The notes beneath the pieces were generated by a model. It made no database searches. It saw only the letters and a list, made by a program, of their open reading frames with translations, and was not told where the DNA came from. Source: Cristatella mucedo (taxonomy: Eukaryota > Bryozoa > Phylactolaemata > Cristatellidae). Taken from it: a stretch of 64,000 nucleotides of DNA. The stretch lies in contig WPIO01000227.1 of the NCBI GenBank assembly GCA_009760855.2, positions 194,877 to 258,876 of the forward strand, in the 5' to 3' direction. The position numbers and the translations under genes are program-made. How positions within the stretch are numbered: the first letter of the stretch is position 1; every line of letters starts with the position of its first letter. This document shows, piece after piece, positions 38,919-50,000 of this stretch.

Positions 38919-41299
38919 CTCATTTCGCTTGAGTTCGCAGCAGATCGCTGAATATTAAGACACCCCGATACTGCTCGTTATATCGTGTGATAACTTGCTG
39001 CAGATTGCGGCGCCTACCATTAGGCCATTTACACTTGAATAGCTTATTTTCCAAGAGTTCACAGCAGATCGCACAATATCTAGATACTTTAAATCAACCC
39101 GTCAAGGCATGCAGTAGCCTGGAGCAGAGTGCTGGGCTTGCTTTAGGCAATCGCACTGGAATAACTCATTTCGCTTGAGTTAGCCGGCAGATCGCAGAAT
39201 ATACAGACACTTCGATACAGATTGTTATAGCGTGTGAAAACTAGCTACAGAGTGCGGTGCCTTGCATTTAGCCATTCACACTTGAATAACCTACTTTGCA
39301 TGAGATCGCAGCAGTTTGCACAATATCTAGATACTTTACATCAACCCGTCAAGGCATGCAGTAGCCCGGAGCAGAGTGCTGGCCTTACTTAAGGCAATCG
39401 CACTTGAATAACTCATTTTGCTTAAGTTTGCAGCAGATCGCGGAATATAAAGACTCCTTGCTACTACTCGTTATAGCGTGTGATAACTTGCTGCAGAGTG
39501 CGTCGCCTAGCCTTAGGTAGTTCACTCGTGAATAACCTACTTTGCAGGACTTCACAGCAGATCGCACAATATCTAGATACTTTAAATCAACCCGTCTAGT
39601 CATGCAGTCGCTAGGAGAGCAGTGCAGGCCTTGTTTTAGGCAATCGCACTGGAATAACTCGTTTCGCTTGAGTTTGCGGGCAGATCGCAGAATATTAAGA
39701 CACTTCGATACTGCTCGTTATAGCGTGTGATAACTTGCTGCAGAGTGGGGCGCCTAGCATTAGGCCATTCACACTTGAATAGCTTATCTTGCATAAGTTC
39801 ACAGCAGATCGCACAATATCTAGATACCTTTAAATCAACCCGTCTAACCGTGCTGTAGCTTAAAGCAGAGTGCAGCTCCTTGGTTTAGGCAAACGCACTT
39901 AAACAACTCATTTCGCTTGTGTTTGCAGCAGATCGCGGACTATAAAGATACCTCGATACTGCTCGTTATAACGTGTGATAACTTGTTGCAGAGTGAGGCG
40001 GTTTGCATAAGGCCATTCACACTTGAATAGCTTATCTTGCATGAGTTCACAGCAGATCGAACAATATCTAGATACTTTAAATCAACCCGCCAGAGTGTGC
40101 AGTAGTTTGCAGCAGAGTGCAGCTCCTTGCTTTAGGCAATCGCACATGAATAACTCACTTCGCTTGAGTTTGCAGCAGATCGCAGCATATTAGGACACCT
40201 CGATACTGCTCGGTAAAGCGTGTGATAACTTGCTGCTGTGTGAGGCGCCTTGCATTAAGCCATTCACACTTGAATAACCTACTTTGCATGAGATCGCAGC
40301 AGTTTGCACAATATCTAGATACTTTAAATCAACCCGTCAAGTCATGCAGTCGCTCAGAGAGCAGTGCAGGCCTTGTTTTAGGCAATCGCACTGGAATAAC
40401 TCATTTCGCTTGAGTTTTCTGGCAGATCGCAGAATAAAAAAGACACTTTGTAACTGCTCGTTATAGCGTGTGATAACTTGCTGCAGATTGCTGCGCCTTG
40501 CATCAGGCCATTCACACTTGAATAGCTTATTTTGCATGAGTTCACAGCAGATTGCACAATAGTTAGATACTTAAAATCATCCAGTCTAAGCATGCTGTAG
40601 CTCGGAGCAGAGTGCAGGCCTTGCTTTAGGCAATCGCACTTGAATAACTTATTTCGCTTGTGTTTGCAGCAGATCGAAAAATATAAAGACACCTCGATAC
40701 TGCTCGTTATAGCGTGTGATAACTTGCTGCAGATGGCGGCGCCTTGCATTAGGCCATTCACACTTGAATAGCTTATTTTGCATGAGTTCACAGCAGATCG
40801 CACAATATTTAGACACCTAAAATCGTCCACTCTAAGCATGCTGTAGCTCGGAGCAGAGTGCAGGCCTTGCTTTAGGCAATCGCATTTGAATACCTTATTT
40901 CGCTTGTGTTTGCAGCAGATCGCAGAATATGAAGACACCTCGATACTGCTCGTTATAGCGTGTGACAACTTGCTACAGAGTGAGGCGCCTTGCATTAGGC
41001 CATTCACACTGTAATAGCTTATCTTGCATGAGTTAACAGCAGATCGCACAATATCTAGATACTTTAAATCAACCCGCCAGAGCGTGCAGTAGTTCGCAGC
41101 AGAGTGCAGCTCCTTGCTTTAGGCAATCGCACATGAATACCACATTTCGGTTGAGTTTGATGCAGATCGCTGGATATAACGACACCCCGATACTGCTCGT
41201 GATATCGTGTGATAACTTGCTGCAGATTGCGGCGCCTAACGTTAGGCCATTCACACTTGAATAGCTTATCTTGCATGAGTTCACAGCAGATCGCACAAT

Positions 41300-43290
41300 A
41301 TCTAGATACTATACATCAACCCGTCAAGTCATGCAGTCGCTCAGAGAGCAGTGCAGGCCTTGTTTTAGGCAAACGCACTGGAATAACTCATTTCGCTTGA
41401 GTTTGCTGGCAGATCGCAGAATATAAAGACACTTCGTAACTGCTCGTTATAGGGTGTGATAACTTGCTGCAGATTGCAGCGCCTTGCATTAGGCCATTCA
41501 CACTTGAACAGCTTATTTTGCATGACTTCACAGCAGATCGCACAATATTTAGATACTTAAAATCAACCAGTCTAAGCATGCTATAGCTCGGAGCAGAGTG
41601 CAGGCCTTGCTTTAGGCAATCGCACTTGAATAACTAATTTCGCTTGTGTTTGCAGCAGATAGCAGAATATAAAGACACCTCGATACTGCTCGTTATAGCG
41701 TGTGACCACTTGCTACAGAGTGAGGCGCCTTGCATTTAGCCATTCACACTGGAATACCTTATCTTGCATGAGTTCACAGCAGATCGCACAATATCTAGAT
41801 ACTTTAAAACAACCCGCCAGAGCGTGCAGTAGATTGCAGCAGAGTGCAGCTCCTTGCTTTAGGCAGTCGCACTCAAATAACTCATTTCGCTTGAGTTTGC
41901 AGCAGATCGCGGAATTTAAAGACACCTCGATACTGCTCGTTTTAGCGTGTGATAACTTGCTGCAGATTGCGGCGCCTAGCATTAGGCCATTCACACTTGA
42001 ATAGCTTATCTTGCATGAGTTCACAGCAGATCGCACAATATCTAGATACTTTAAATCAACCCGCCAGAGCGTGCAGTAGTTTGCAGCATAATGCAGCTCC
42101 TTGCTTCTGGCAATCGCACTCAAATAACTCATTTCGCTTGAGTTTGCAGCAGATTGCGGAATTTAAAGACACCTCGATACTGGTCGTTTTAGCGTGTGAT
42201 AACTTGCTGCAGAGTGCGGCTTCTAGCATTAGGCCATTTACACTTGAATAGCTTATCTTCCAAGAGTTCACAGCAGATCGCACAAAATCTAGATACTTTA
42301 AATCTACCCGTCAAGGCATGCAGTAGCCCGGAGCAGAGTGCTGGCCTTACTGAAGGCAATCGCACTTGAATAACTCATTTTGCTTAAGTTTGCAGCAGAT
42401 CGCGGAATATAAAGACACCTTGCTACTACTCGTTATAGCGTGTGATAACTTGCTGCAGAGTACGTCGCCTAGCATTAGGCCATTCACACTTGAATAGCTT
42501 ATCTTCCAAGAGTCCACAGCAGATTGCACAATATCTAGATACTTAAAATCAACCGGTCGAAGCATGCTGTAGCTTGGAGCCGAGTGCAGGCTTTGCTTTA
42601 GGCAATCGCACTTAAATAACTTATTTCACTTGTGTTTTCAGCAGATCGCAGAATATGAAGACACCTTGATATTGCTCGTTATAACGTGTGATAACTTGTT
42701 GCAGAGTGAGGCGCCTTGCATTAGGCCATTCACACTTGAATAGCTTATCTTGCATGAGTTTACAGCAGATCACACAATATCTTGATACTTTAATACAACC
42801 CGCCAGAGCGTGCAGTAGTTTGCAGCATAATGCAGCGCCTGGCTTCAGGCAATCGCACTTGAATAACTCATTTCGCTTGAGTTCGAAGCAAATCGCTGAA
42901 TTTTAAGTCACCCACATACTACTCGTTATATCGTGTGATGACTTGCTGCAGAGTGCAGCGCCTAGCATTAGGTAGTTCACTCGTGAATAACCTACTTTGC
43001 AGGACTTCACAGCAAATCGCACAATATCTAGATACTTTAAATCAACCCGTCTAGTCATGCAGTCGCTCGGAGAGCAGTGCAGGCCTTGCTTCAGGCAATC
43101 GCACTTGAATAACTCATTTCGCTTAAGTTTGCAGCAGATCGCTGAATATAAAGACACCTCGATACTGCTCGTTATAGTGAGCGATAGCTTGCTGCAGACT
43201 GCCGTGCCTAGCATTAGGCCATTCACACTTAACTAACCTACTTTGCATAAGATCGCAGCAGATTGCATAATATCCAGATACTTTAAATCA
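41300..43290 (+). repeat. Partial copy of the large HOR block
   Basis: This segment matches 17,805-19,070 at an offset of 23,495 bp. It also matches 25,465-26,700 at an offset of 16,591 bp, showing that the 17.6-30.9 kb block family extends well to the right. Markers are CTATACATCAACCCG at the start, GTGTGACCACTTGC, CAGAGTACGTCGCC and AGGCCTTGCTTCAGGC. Inside it a short A-half tract at about 41,863-41,944 belongs to a different monomer type. Confidence 0.75.
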
Positions 43291-44839
43291 ACCCGCCAGA
43301 GCGTGGAGTAGATTGCAGCATAATGCAGCTCCTACATTCAGGCAATCGCACTTGAATAACTCATTTTGCTTGAGTTTGCAGCAAATCGCTAAATATAAAG
43401 ACACCTCGATACTGCTCTTAATAGCGTGTGATAACTCGCTGCAGAGTGCTGGGCCTTGCATTAGGCCATTCACACATGAATAGCTTATTCTGCATGAGTT
43501 CACAGCAGATCGCACAATATCTAGATACTTCCAATCAACCCGTCAAGGGATGAAGTAGCTCGGAGAGGAGTGCAGGCCCTGCGTTAGGCAATCGCACTTG
43601 AATAACTCATTTCAATTGAGTTCGCAGCACATCGCTGAATATTAAGTCACTTCGATACTACTCGTTATATCGTGTGATGACTTGCTGCAGAGTGCTGATC
43701 CTTGCATTAGGCCATTTACACTTGAATAGCATATCTTGCATTAGTTTACAGCAGATCGCACAATATCTAGATACTTTAAATCAACTCGCCAGAGCGTGCA
43801 GTAATTTGCAGCATAATACAGCTCCTTGCTTCCGGCAATCGCACTTAAATAACTCATTTCGCTTGAGTTTGCTGCAGATCGCGGAATATAAAGACACCTC
43901 GATACTGCTCGTTTTAGCGTGTGATAATTTGGTGCAGAGTGCGGCTCCTAGCATTAGGCCATTCACACTTGAATAGCTGATTTTGCATTAGTTTACAGCA
44001 GATCGCACAATATCTAGATACTTTAAATCAACCCGCCAGTGTGTGCAGTAGTTTGCAGCATAATGCAGCGCCTCGCTTCAGGCAATCGCACTTGAATAAC
44101 TCATTTCGCGTGAGTTTGCAGCAGATCGCTGAATATAAAGACACCTCGATACTGCTCGTTATAGTGAGCGATAGCTTGCTGCAGAGTGCGGTGCCTAGCA
44201 TTAGGCCATTCACACTTGAATAGCTTATCTTCCAAGAGTTCACAGCAGATTGCACAATATCTAGATACTCTAAATCAACCGGTCTAAGCATGCTGTAGCT
44301 TGGAGCCGAGTGCAGGCCTTGCTTTAGGCAATCGCACTTGAGTAACTTATTTCGCTTGTGTTTACAGCAGATCGCAGAATATGAAGACACCTCGATACTG
44401 CTCGTTATAGCGTGTGACAACTTGCTGCAGAGTGAGGCACCTTGCATTAAGCCATTCACACTTGAATAGCTTATCTTGCATGAGTTCACAGCAGATCGCA
44501 CAATATCTAGATACTCTAAATCAACCCGCCAGAGCGTGCAGTAGATAGCAGCAGAGTGCAGCTCCTTGCTTTAAGCAATCGCACATGAATACCACATTTC
44601 GATTAGGTTTGCTGCAGATCGCTGGACACAAAGACACCCCGATACTGCTCGTTATATCGTGTGATAACTGGCTGCAGAGTGCCGATCCTAGCATTAGGCC
44701 ATTTACACTTGAACAGCTTATCTTCCAAGAACTCACAGCAGATCGCACAATATCTAGATACTTTACATCAACCCGTCAAGGCATGCAGTAGCCCGGAGCA
44801 GAGTGCAGCTCCTTGCTTTAGGCAATCGCACTTGAATAA
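43271..44839 (+). repeat. 24-monomer-offset duplicate, copy 2
   Basis: This is the partner of 37350-38918. It holds a second uninterrupted version of the retroelement target site, TTGCATTA, at 43456-43463. Its first part is copied once more around the retroelement: 45,241-45,436 on the left of the insertion and 46,245-46,640 on the right correspond to 43,275-43,850. Confidence 0.8.
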
Positions 44840-45240
44840 CTCATTTTGCTTGAGTTTGCAGCAGATCGCTGAATATAAAGACACTTCGTAACTGCTCGTT
44901 ATAGCGTGTGATAACTTGCTGCAGATTGCGGCACCTTGCATTAGGCCATTCACACTTGAATAGCTTATTTTGCATGAGTTCACAGCAGATCGCACAATAT
45001 TTAGACACCTAAAATCGTCCACTCTAAGCATGCTGTAGCTCGGAGCAGAGTGCAGGCTTTGCTTCAGGCAATCGCATTTGAATACCTTATTTCGCTTGTG
45101 TTTGCCGCAGATCGCAGAATATGAAGACACCTCGATACTGCTCGTTATAGCGTGTGACAACTTGCTACAGAGTGAGGCGCCTTGCATTAGGCCATTCACA
45201 CTGGAATAGCTTATCTTGCATGAGTTCACAGCAGATCGCA
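44839..45240 (+). repeat. Duplicate beside the LINE, copy 1
   Basis: About 400 bp matches 46641-47042 at an offset of 1,802 bp. Subtracting the 816 bp added by the retroelement leaves 986 bp, which is four monomers. Shared variants are TTAGACACCTAAAATCGTCC and GTTTGCCGCAGATCGC. A related version lies near 40,800-41,050. Confidence 0.75.
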
Positions 45241-45428
45241 CAATATCTAGATACTTTAAATCAACCCGCCAGAGCGTGGAGTAGATTGCAGCATAATGCA
45301 GCTCCTACATTCAGGCAATCGCACTTGAATAACCCATTTTGCTTGAGTTTGCAGCAAATCGCTAAATATAAAGACACCTCGATACTGCTCTTAATAGCGT
45401 GTGATAACTCGCTGCAGAGTGCTGCGCC

Positions 45429-45436
45429 TTGCATTA
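45429..45436. repeat. Target-site duplication, left copy (TTGCATTA)
   Basis: TTGCATTA lies directly beside the (AAT)n end of the retroelement and is repeated at its other end. In ordinary monomers it occurs once, inside GCCTTGCATTAGGCC, so the duplication was made by the insertion. The final A could also be counted as part of the AAT tail, so the true length is 7 or 8 bp. Confidence 0.88.
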
Positions 45437-45460
45437 ATAATAATAATAATAATAATAATA
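45436..45460 (-). repeat. (AAT)n microsatellite, 3' tail of the LINE
   Basis: Eight AAT units in a row mark the 3' end of the minus-strand element, which reads as (ATT)n. LINEs of the CR1/L2 group often end in short simple repeats rather than poly(A). Such a run is prone to length change. Confidence 0.88.
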
Positions 45461-45471
45461 TTGCACTTGAT

Positions 45472-45511
45472 AAAGCGCCCTCAGAGAACTTAATCTCTTT
45501 CTAGGCGCTTT
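45472..45511 (-). other. Stem-loop in the LINE 3' UTR
   Basis: Perfect 8-bp arms AAAGCGCC (45472-45479) and GGCGCTTT (45504-45511) enclose a second pairing, AGAGA (45483-45487) with TCTCT (45494-45498). It sits just upstream of the (ATT)n tail in element orientation. In several LINE groups a conserved 3'-end hairpin is what the reverse transcriptase recognises on its template RNA. That role here is inferred from position and structure. Confidence 0.75.
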
Positions 45512-45676
45512 ACATTTGCTGCAAAGTGATACGCAATAGAATAGTAAGTAAAATCATGCTTGAAAAACAAACAAAATGAATAACATGGTTAGGGGTTACA
45601 TGCACTGGGTCAGCATGCAAATGTGGTTAGTGGCAGCATGAACAGTGTCAGCACGCATAAGCACATCGAGGACGAA

Positions 45677-46243
45677 TCACAAGGACCCACTAAATGCTGT
45701 CCTAAATAGGTATGTTTTTAAGTTACTTTTAAATGTGGTCAGGTCAGGGGATGTTCTGATGCAGGTCGGGAGGGAGTTCCAGGCTGTGGGAGCATACGAG
45801 CTAAATGCACGGTCTCCAAAGGATTTAAGGTTTGTACGAGGTATTTCTAGACTGTTGGATTCCGAAAAGCGAGTGGTACGATGCTTTGCCTGATGGGGTA
45901 GTATCTCTGAAAGATAGGCTGGAGCCATAGAATGAAGAGACCTAAAAGTGAGCGACAAAACCTTGAAGTCAATCCGTTGCTTGACTGGTAACCAGTGCAG
46001 GTCGGCGAGAAGTGGAGTAATGTGGCAACTGCGACGCTCACGACAGACAAGCCTAGCTGCAGAGTTTTGCACCAGCTGCAATCGCCTGATCGCACATGCT
46101 GGTAGACCAGTAAGCAGTGAGTTGCAGAAGTCGAGGCGAGATGTCACGAATGCATGGACCAACTTGGACGTGGTATCCTTATCTAAACAAGCCCTAATTT
46201 TAGCAATGTTATGAAGCTGAAAATAGGCTGATTTATTATATTT
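45677..46243 (-). pseudogene. Reverse transcriptase C-terminal fragment (LINE ORF2)
   Basis: This frame stays open from the truncated edge of the element to a TGA at 45679-45677, about 188 codons plus stop. It has no ATG of its own near the edge; the first 27 codons, including SAYFQLHNIAKIR, continue the family similarity upstream of a TTG at 46162. Recognisable stretches are LVHAFVTSRLDFCNSLL, RLQLVQNSAARLV, HITPLLADLHWLPVKQRIDFK and FGDRAFSSYAPTAWNSLP, followed by a TTFKSNLKTYLF-type ending. These are typical of the region after the catalytic core (thumb and C-terminal segment) in CR1/L2-like LINEs. The catalytic palm, including the usual YADD-type motif, and the endonuclease are absent because the copy is 5'-truncated. 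No internal stop or frameshift is seen, suggesting a fairly recent insertion. It is not expected to make a working protein. Confidence 0.9.
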
Positions 46244-46244
46244 A

Positions 46245-46252
46245 TTGCATTA
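46245..46252. repeat. Target-site duplication, right copy (TTGCATTA)
   Basis: This is the second copy of TTGCATTA, next to the 5'-truncated end of the LINE. The satellite resumes directly after it with GGCCATTCACACATGAATAG. That is the same continuation seen at the empty paralogous sites after 37542 and 43463. Confidence 0.9.
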
Positions 46253-46640
46253 GGCCATTCACACATGAATAGCTTATTCTGCATGAGTTCACAGCAGATC
46301 GCACAATATCTAGATACTTCCAATCAACCCGTCAAGGGATGAAGTAGCTCGGAGAGGAGTGCAGGCCTTGCGTTAGGCAATCGCACTTGAATAACTCATT
46401 TCAATTGAGTTCGCAGCACATCGCTGAATATTAAGTCACTTCGATACTACTCGTTATATCGTGTGATGACTTGCTGCAGAGTGCTGATCCTTGCATTAGG
46501 CCATTTACACTTGAATAGCATATCTTGCATTAGTTCACAGCAGATCGCACAATATCTAGATACTTTAAATCAACTCGCCAGAGCGTGCAGTAATTTGCAG
46601 CATAATACAGCTCCTTGCTTCCGGCAATCGCACTCAAATA

Positions 46641-47042
46641 ACTCATTTTGCTTGAGTTTGCAGCAGATCGCTGAATATAAAGACACTTCGTAACTGCTCG
46701 TTATAGCGTGTGATAACTTGCTGCAGATTGCGGCACCTTGCATTAGGCCATTCACACTTGAATAGCTTATTTTGCATGAGTTCACAGCAGATCGCACAAT
46801 ATTTAGACACCTAAAATCGTCCACTCTAAGCATGCTGTAGCTCGGAGCAGAGTGCAGGCCTTGCTTCAGGCAATCGCATTTGAATACCTTATTTCGCTTG
46901 TGTTTGCCGCAGATCGCAGAATATGAAGACACCTCGATACTCCTCGTTATAGCGTGTGACAACTTGCTACAGAGTGAGGCGCCTTGCATTAGGCCATTCA
47001 CACTGGAATAGCTTATCTTGCATGAGTTCACAGCAGATCGCA
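46641..47042 (+). repeat. Duplicate beside the LINE, copy 2
   Basis: This is the partner of 44839-45240. It lies on the other side of the retroelement, with only a few base differences by eye. The four-monomer spacing once the insertion is removed shows that the element landed inside an existing tandem block. Confidence 0.75.
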
Positions 47043-47080
47043 CAATATCTAGATACTTTAAATCAACCCGTCAAGTCATG

Positions 47081-50000
47081 CAGTCCCTCCGAGAGGAGTG
47101 CAGGATTTGCTTTAAGCAATCGCACATAAATTTCATTTCGCTTGAGTTTGCAGCAGATCGCTGAATATAAAGACACCTCGATACTGGTTGTTATATCGTG
47201 TGATAACTTGCTGCAGATTGTGGAGCCTTGCATTAGGCCATTCACACTTGAAAAGCTTATTTTGCATGACTTCACAGCAGATCGCACTATATCTAGATAC
47301 TTTAAATCAACCCGTCAAGTCATGCAGTCGCCCGGAGATTAGTGCAGGCCTTGTTTAAGGCAAACGCTCTTGAATAACTCATTTCGCTTGAGTTTGCAGC
47401 AGATCGCAGAATATTAGTACACCTCGATGCTGCTCGTCATAGCATGTGATAACTTGCTGCAGATTAAGGCGCCCAGCATTAGGCCATTCACACTTGACTA
47501 CCTTATCTTGCATGAGTTCACAGCAGATCGCATAATATCGAGATACTATAAATCAACCCGCCAGAGCGTGGAGTAGTTTGCAGCATAATGCAGCTCCTTG
47601 CTTCAGGCAATCGCACTTGAATAACTCATTTCGCTTGAGTTTGCAGCAAATCGCGGAAATAAAGACACCTTGATACTGCTATTTATTGTGCGTCATGACT
47701 TGCTACAGAGTGGGGCGCCTTGCATTAGGCAATTCACACATGAATAGCTTATTTTGCATGAGTTTATAGCAGATCGCACGATATGTAGATACTTTAAATC
47801 AAACCGTCAAGTCATGCAGTCACCCGGAGATTAGTGCATGCCTTGCTTTAGGCAATCGCACTTGAATGACTCATTTCGCTTGAGTTTGCAGCAGATCGCA
47901 GCATATTAGGACACCTCGATACTGCTCGTTATAGCATGCGATAGCTTGCTGCAGAGTGGGGCGCCTACCATTAGGCCATTCACACTTGAATAACATACTT
48001 TGGATGAGATCGCAGCAGATCGCACAATATCTAGATACTTTAAAACAACCCATCAAGTCATGCAGTCGTTCGGAGATTAGTGCAGGCCTTCCTTTAGGCT
48101 ATCGCAATTAAATAACTCATTTCGCTTGAGTTTTGCAGCAGATCGCAGAATATTAAGGACACCTCGATACTGCTCGTTATAGCGTGTGATAACTTGCTTC
48201 TGTGTGAGACTCTAGAGAATTTAAATCGACCCGTCAGGTCATGCAGTCGCCCGTAGATTAGTGCATGCCTTGCTTTAGGCAATCGCACTTGAATAACTCA
48301 TTTCGCTTGAGTTTGCAGCAGATCGCAGCATATTAAGACACCTCGATACTGCTCGTTATCGCGTGTGATAACTTGCTGCTGTGTGAGGCGCCTTGCATTA
48401 AGCCATTCACACTTGAATAGCTTATCTTGCATGAGTTCACAGCAGATCACACAATATCTAGATACTTAAAAATCAACCCACCAGAGCGTGCAGTAGCTTG
48501 CAGCATAATGCAGCTCCTTGCTTCAGGCAATCGCACTTGAATACCTCATTTCGGTTGAGTTTGCAGCTGATCGCGGAATATAAAGACATCTCGATACTGC
48601 TCGTTATAGCGTGCGATAGCTTGCTGCAGAGTGGGGCGCCTACCATTAGGCCATTCACACTTGAATAACATATTTTGGATGAGATCGCAGCAGATCGCAC
48701 AATATCTAGATACTTTAAATCGACCCGTCTCAGCGTGTGGTAGCTTGCAGCAGAGTGCAGCTCCTTGGTTTAAGCAATCGCACATGCTTAACTCATTTCG
48801 TTGTGTTTGCAGCTGATCGGGGAACAGAAAGACACCTTGATACAGCTCGTTATATTGTGTAATAAGTTGCTGCTGATTGCAGCGCCTTGCATTAGGCCAT
48901 TCACACTTGAATAGCTTATCTTGCATAATATCCCAGCAGATCGCACCATATCTAGATACTTTAAACCAATCCACCGGGGCATGCTGTTGTTTTTGCACCA
49001 AAATGCACCTTCTTGCTTTAGGCAATCGCAATTGAATAACTCATTTTGCTTGAGTTTGCAGCAAATCGGTAAATATAAAGACACCTCGATACTGCTCTTT
49101 ATAGCCGTGATGGCTTGCTTCAGATTGCGGCGCCTTGCATACGGCCATTCACACTTGATTAGCTTATTTTGCATGACTTCACAGCAGATCGTGCAATATC
49201 TAGATTCTTTCAATCGACCCGTCAGAGCGTGCAGTAGCTTGCAGCAGAGTGCAGCTCCTTGCTTTAGGCAATCGCAATTTGATAACTCATTCCGCTTGCG
49301 TTTGCAGCAGATCTCTGAATATGAAGACACCTCAATAGAGCTCGTAATAGCCTGTAATAAGTTGCTGCAGAGTTCTGAGCTTTGCATTAAGCCATTCACA
49401 CTTGAATAGCTTCTTTGCATGAGTTCACAGCAGATCGCACAATATCTAGCTACTTTAAATCCAACCGTCGAAGCATGCAGGAGCTAGCAGCAAAGTGCTG
49501 CACCTTGGTTTAGGAAATCACACTTGAATAACGAACTTTGCTTGATTTTGCAGCAAATCGCAGAACATAAAGATACCTCGATACTGCACCTCATTCCGTG
49601 TGATAACTTGCTGCAGAGACCGGTGCCTTGCATTAAGCCATTTACAATTGAATAACTTATTTTGCATGAGTTTACAGCAGATCGCACAATATCTAGATAC
49701 TTTAAATCAACCCGCCAGAGTGTGCAGTAGTTTGCAGCATAATGCAGCACCTTGCTTCAGGCAATCGCACTTGAATAACTCATTTCGGTTGAGTTTGCAG
49801 AAGATCGTGGAATAAAAAGTCACCTCAATACTGCTCGTTATGGCGTGTGATAACTTGCTGCGGAGTGTAGTGCCATGCATTAGGTTATTCACACTTGAAT
49901 AACCTATTTTGCATGAGATAGCAGGAGATTGCCCAATATCTAGATACTTTAAATCCACCCGTCGAAGCGTGCGGGAGCTGGCAGCGGAGTGCTCAGCTTT

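Larger units (their letters stand above)
1..45428 (+). repeat. 247-bp satellite array, left arm
   Basis: Head-to-tail satellite monomers of 246-247 bp fill this whole stretch. The landmark CAGCAG in the B half falls at 28, 274, 521, 5208, 18282 and 33072, which gives an average spacing of about 246.6 bp. Each monomer carries recognisable blocks: TATCTAGATA followed by CTTTAAATCAACCCG, then a GCCTTGC..AGGCAATCGCAC block, then GACACCTCGATACTGCTCG, then GATAACTTGCTGCAGA. All monomers run the same way and I saw no inversion. Only two neighbouring monomers near 33.1-33.3 kb break the register. No gene, RNA gene or promoter can be supported here. The repeated short ORFs are shadows of the monomer sequence. 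The array continues past the left edge of the window. Confidence 0.97.
45437..46244 (-). mobile_element. 5'-truncated LINE (CR1/L2-like group)
   Basis: This 808-bp insertion is the only non-satellite DNA in the window. Read on the minus strand it holds the last ~189 codons of a non-LTR reverse-transcriptase ORF (46243 to 45677), then a 240-bp 3' UTR with a stem-loop, then an (ATT)n tail at 45436-45460. An 8-bp duplication, TTGCATTA, flanks it. The landmark spacing across the site (1,063 bp) equals one 247-bp monomer plus 816 bp, matching element plus duplication. LINEs are copied by target-primed reverse transcription, which commonly leaves 5' truncation of this kind. It lacks the endonuclease and the catalytic RT palm, so it cannot move by itself. 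The RT tail resembles the CR1/L2 group; the exact clade is not certain. Confidence 0.92.

Noticed and set aside
40378-41049. The longest open frame in the window (223 codons, minus strand)
   Set aside because: It simply spans 2.7 monomers that happen to be in a 3-compatible register without stops. Its sequence is the same repeat translation seen elsewhere in shorter pieces.
45645-46214. Open frames on the plus strand and in a second minus frame across the LINE (45645-45893, 45948-46214, 45847-46095)
   Set aside because: They are shadows of the reverse-transcriptase frame at 45677-46243, which alone shows family similarity.
45437-46244. SINE or DNA transposon as the identity of the insertion
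   Set aside because: It contains a long reverse-transcriptase coding fragment, has no terminal inverted repeats, and ends in a simple-repeat tail with a target duplication, all of which fit a truncated LINE.
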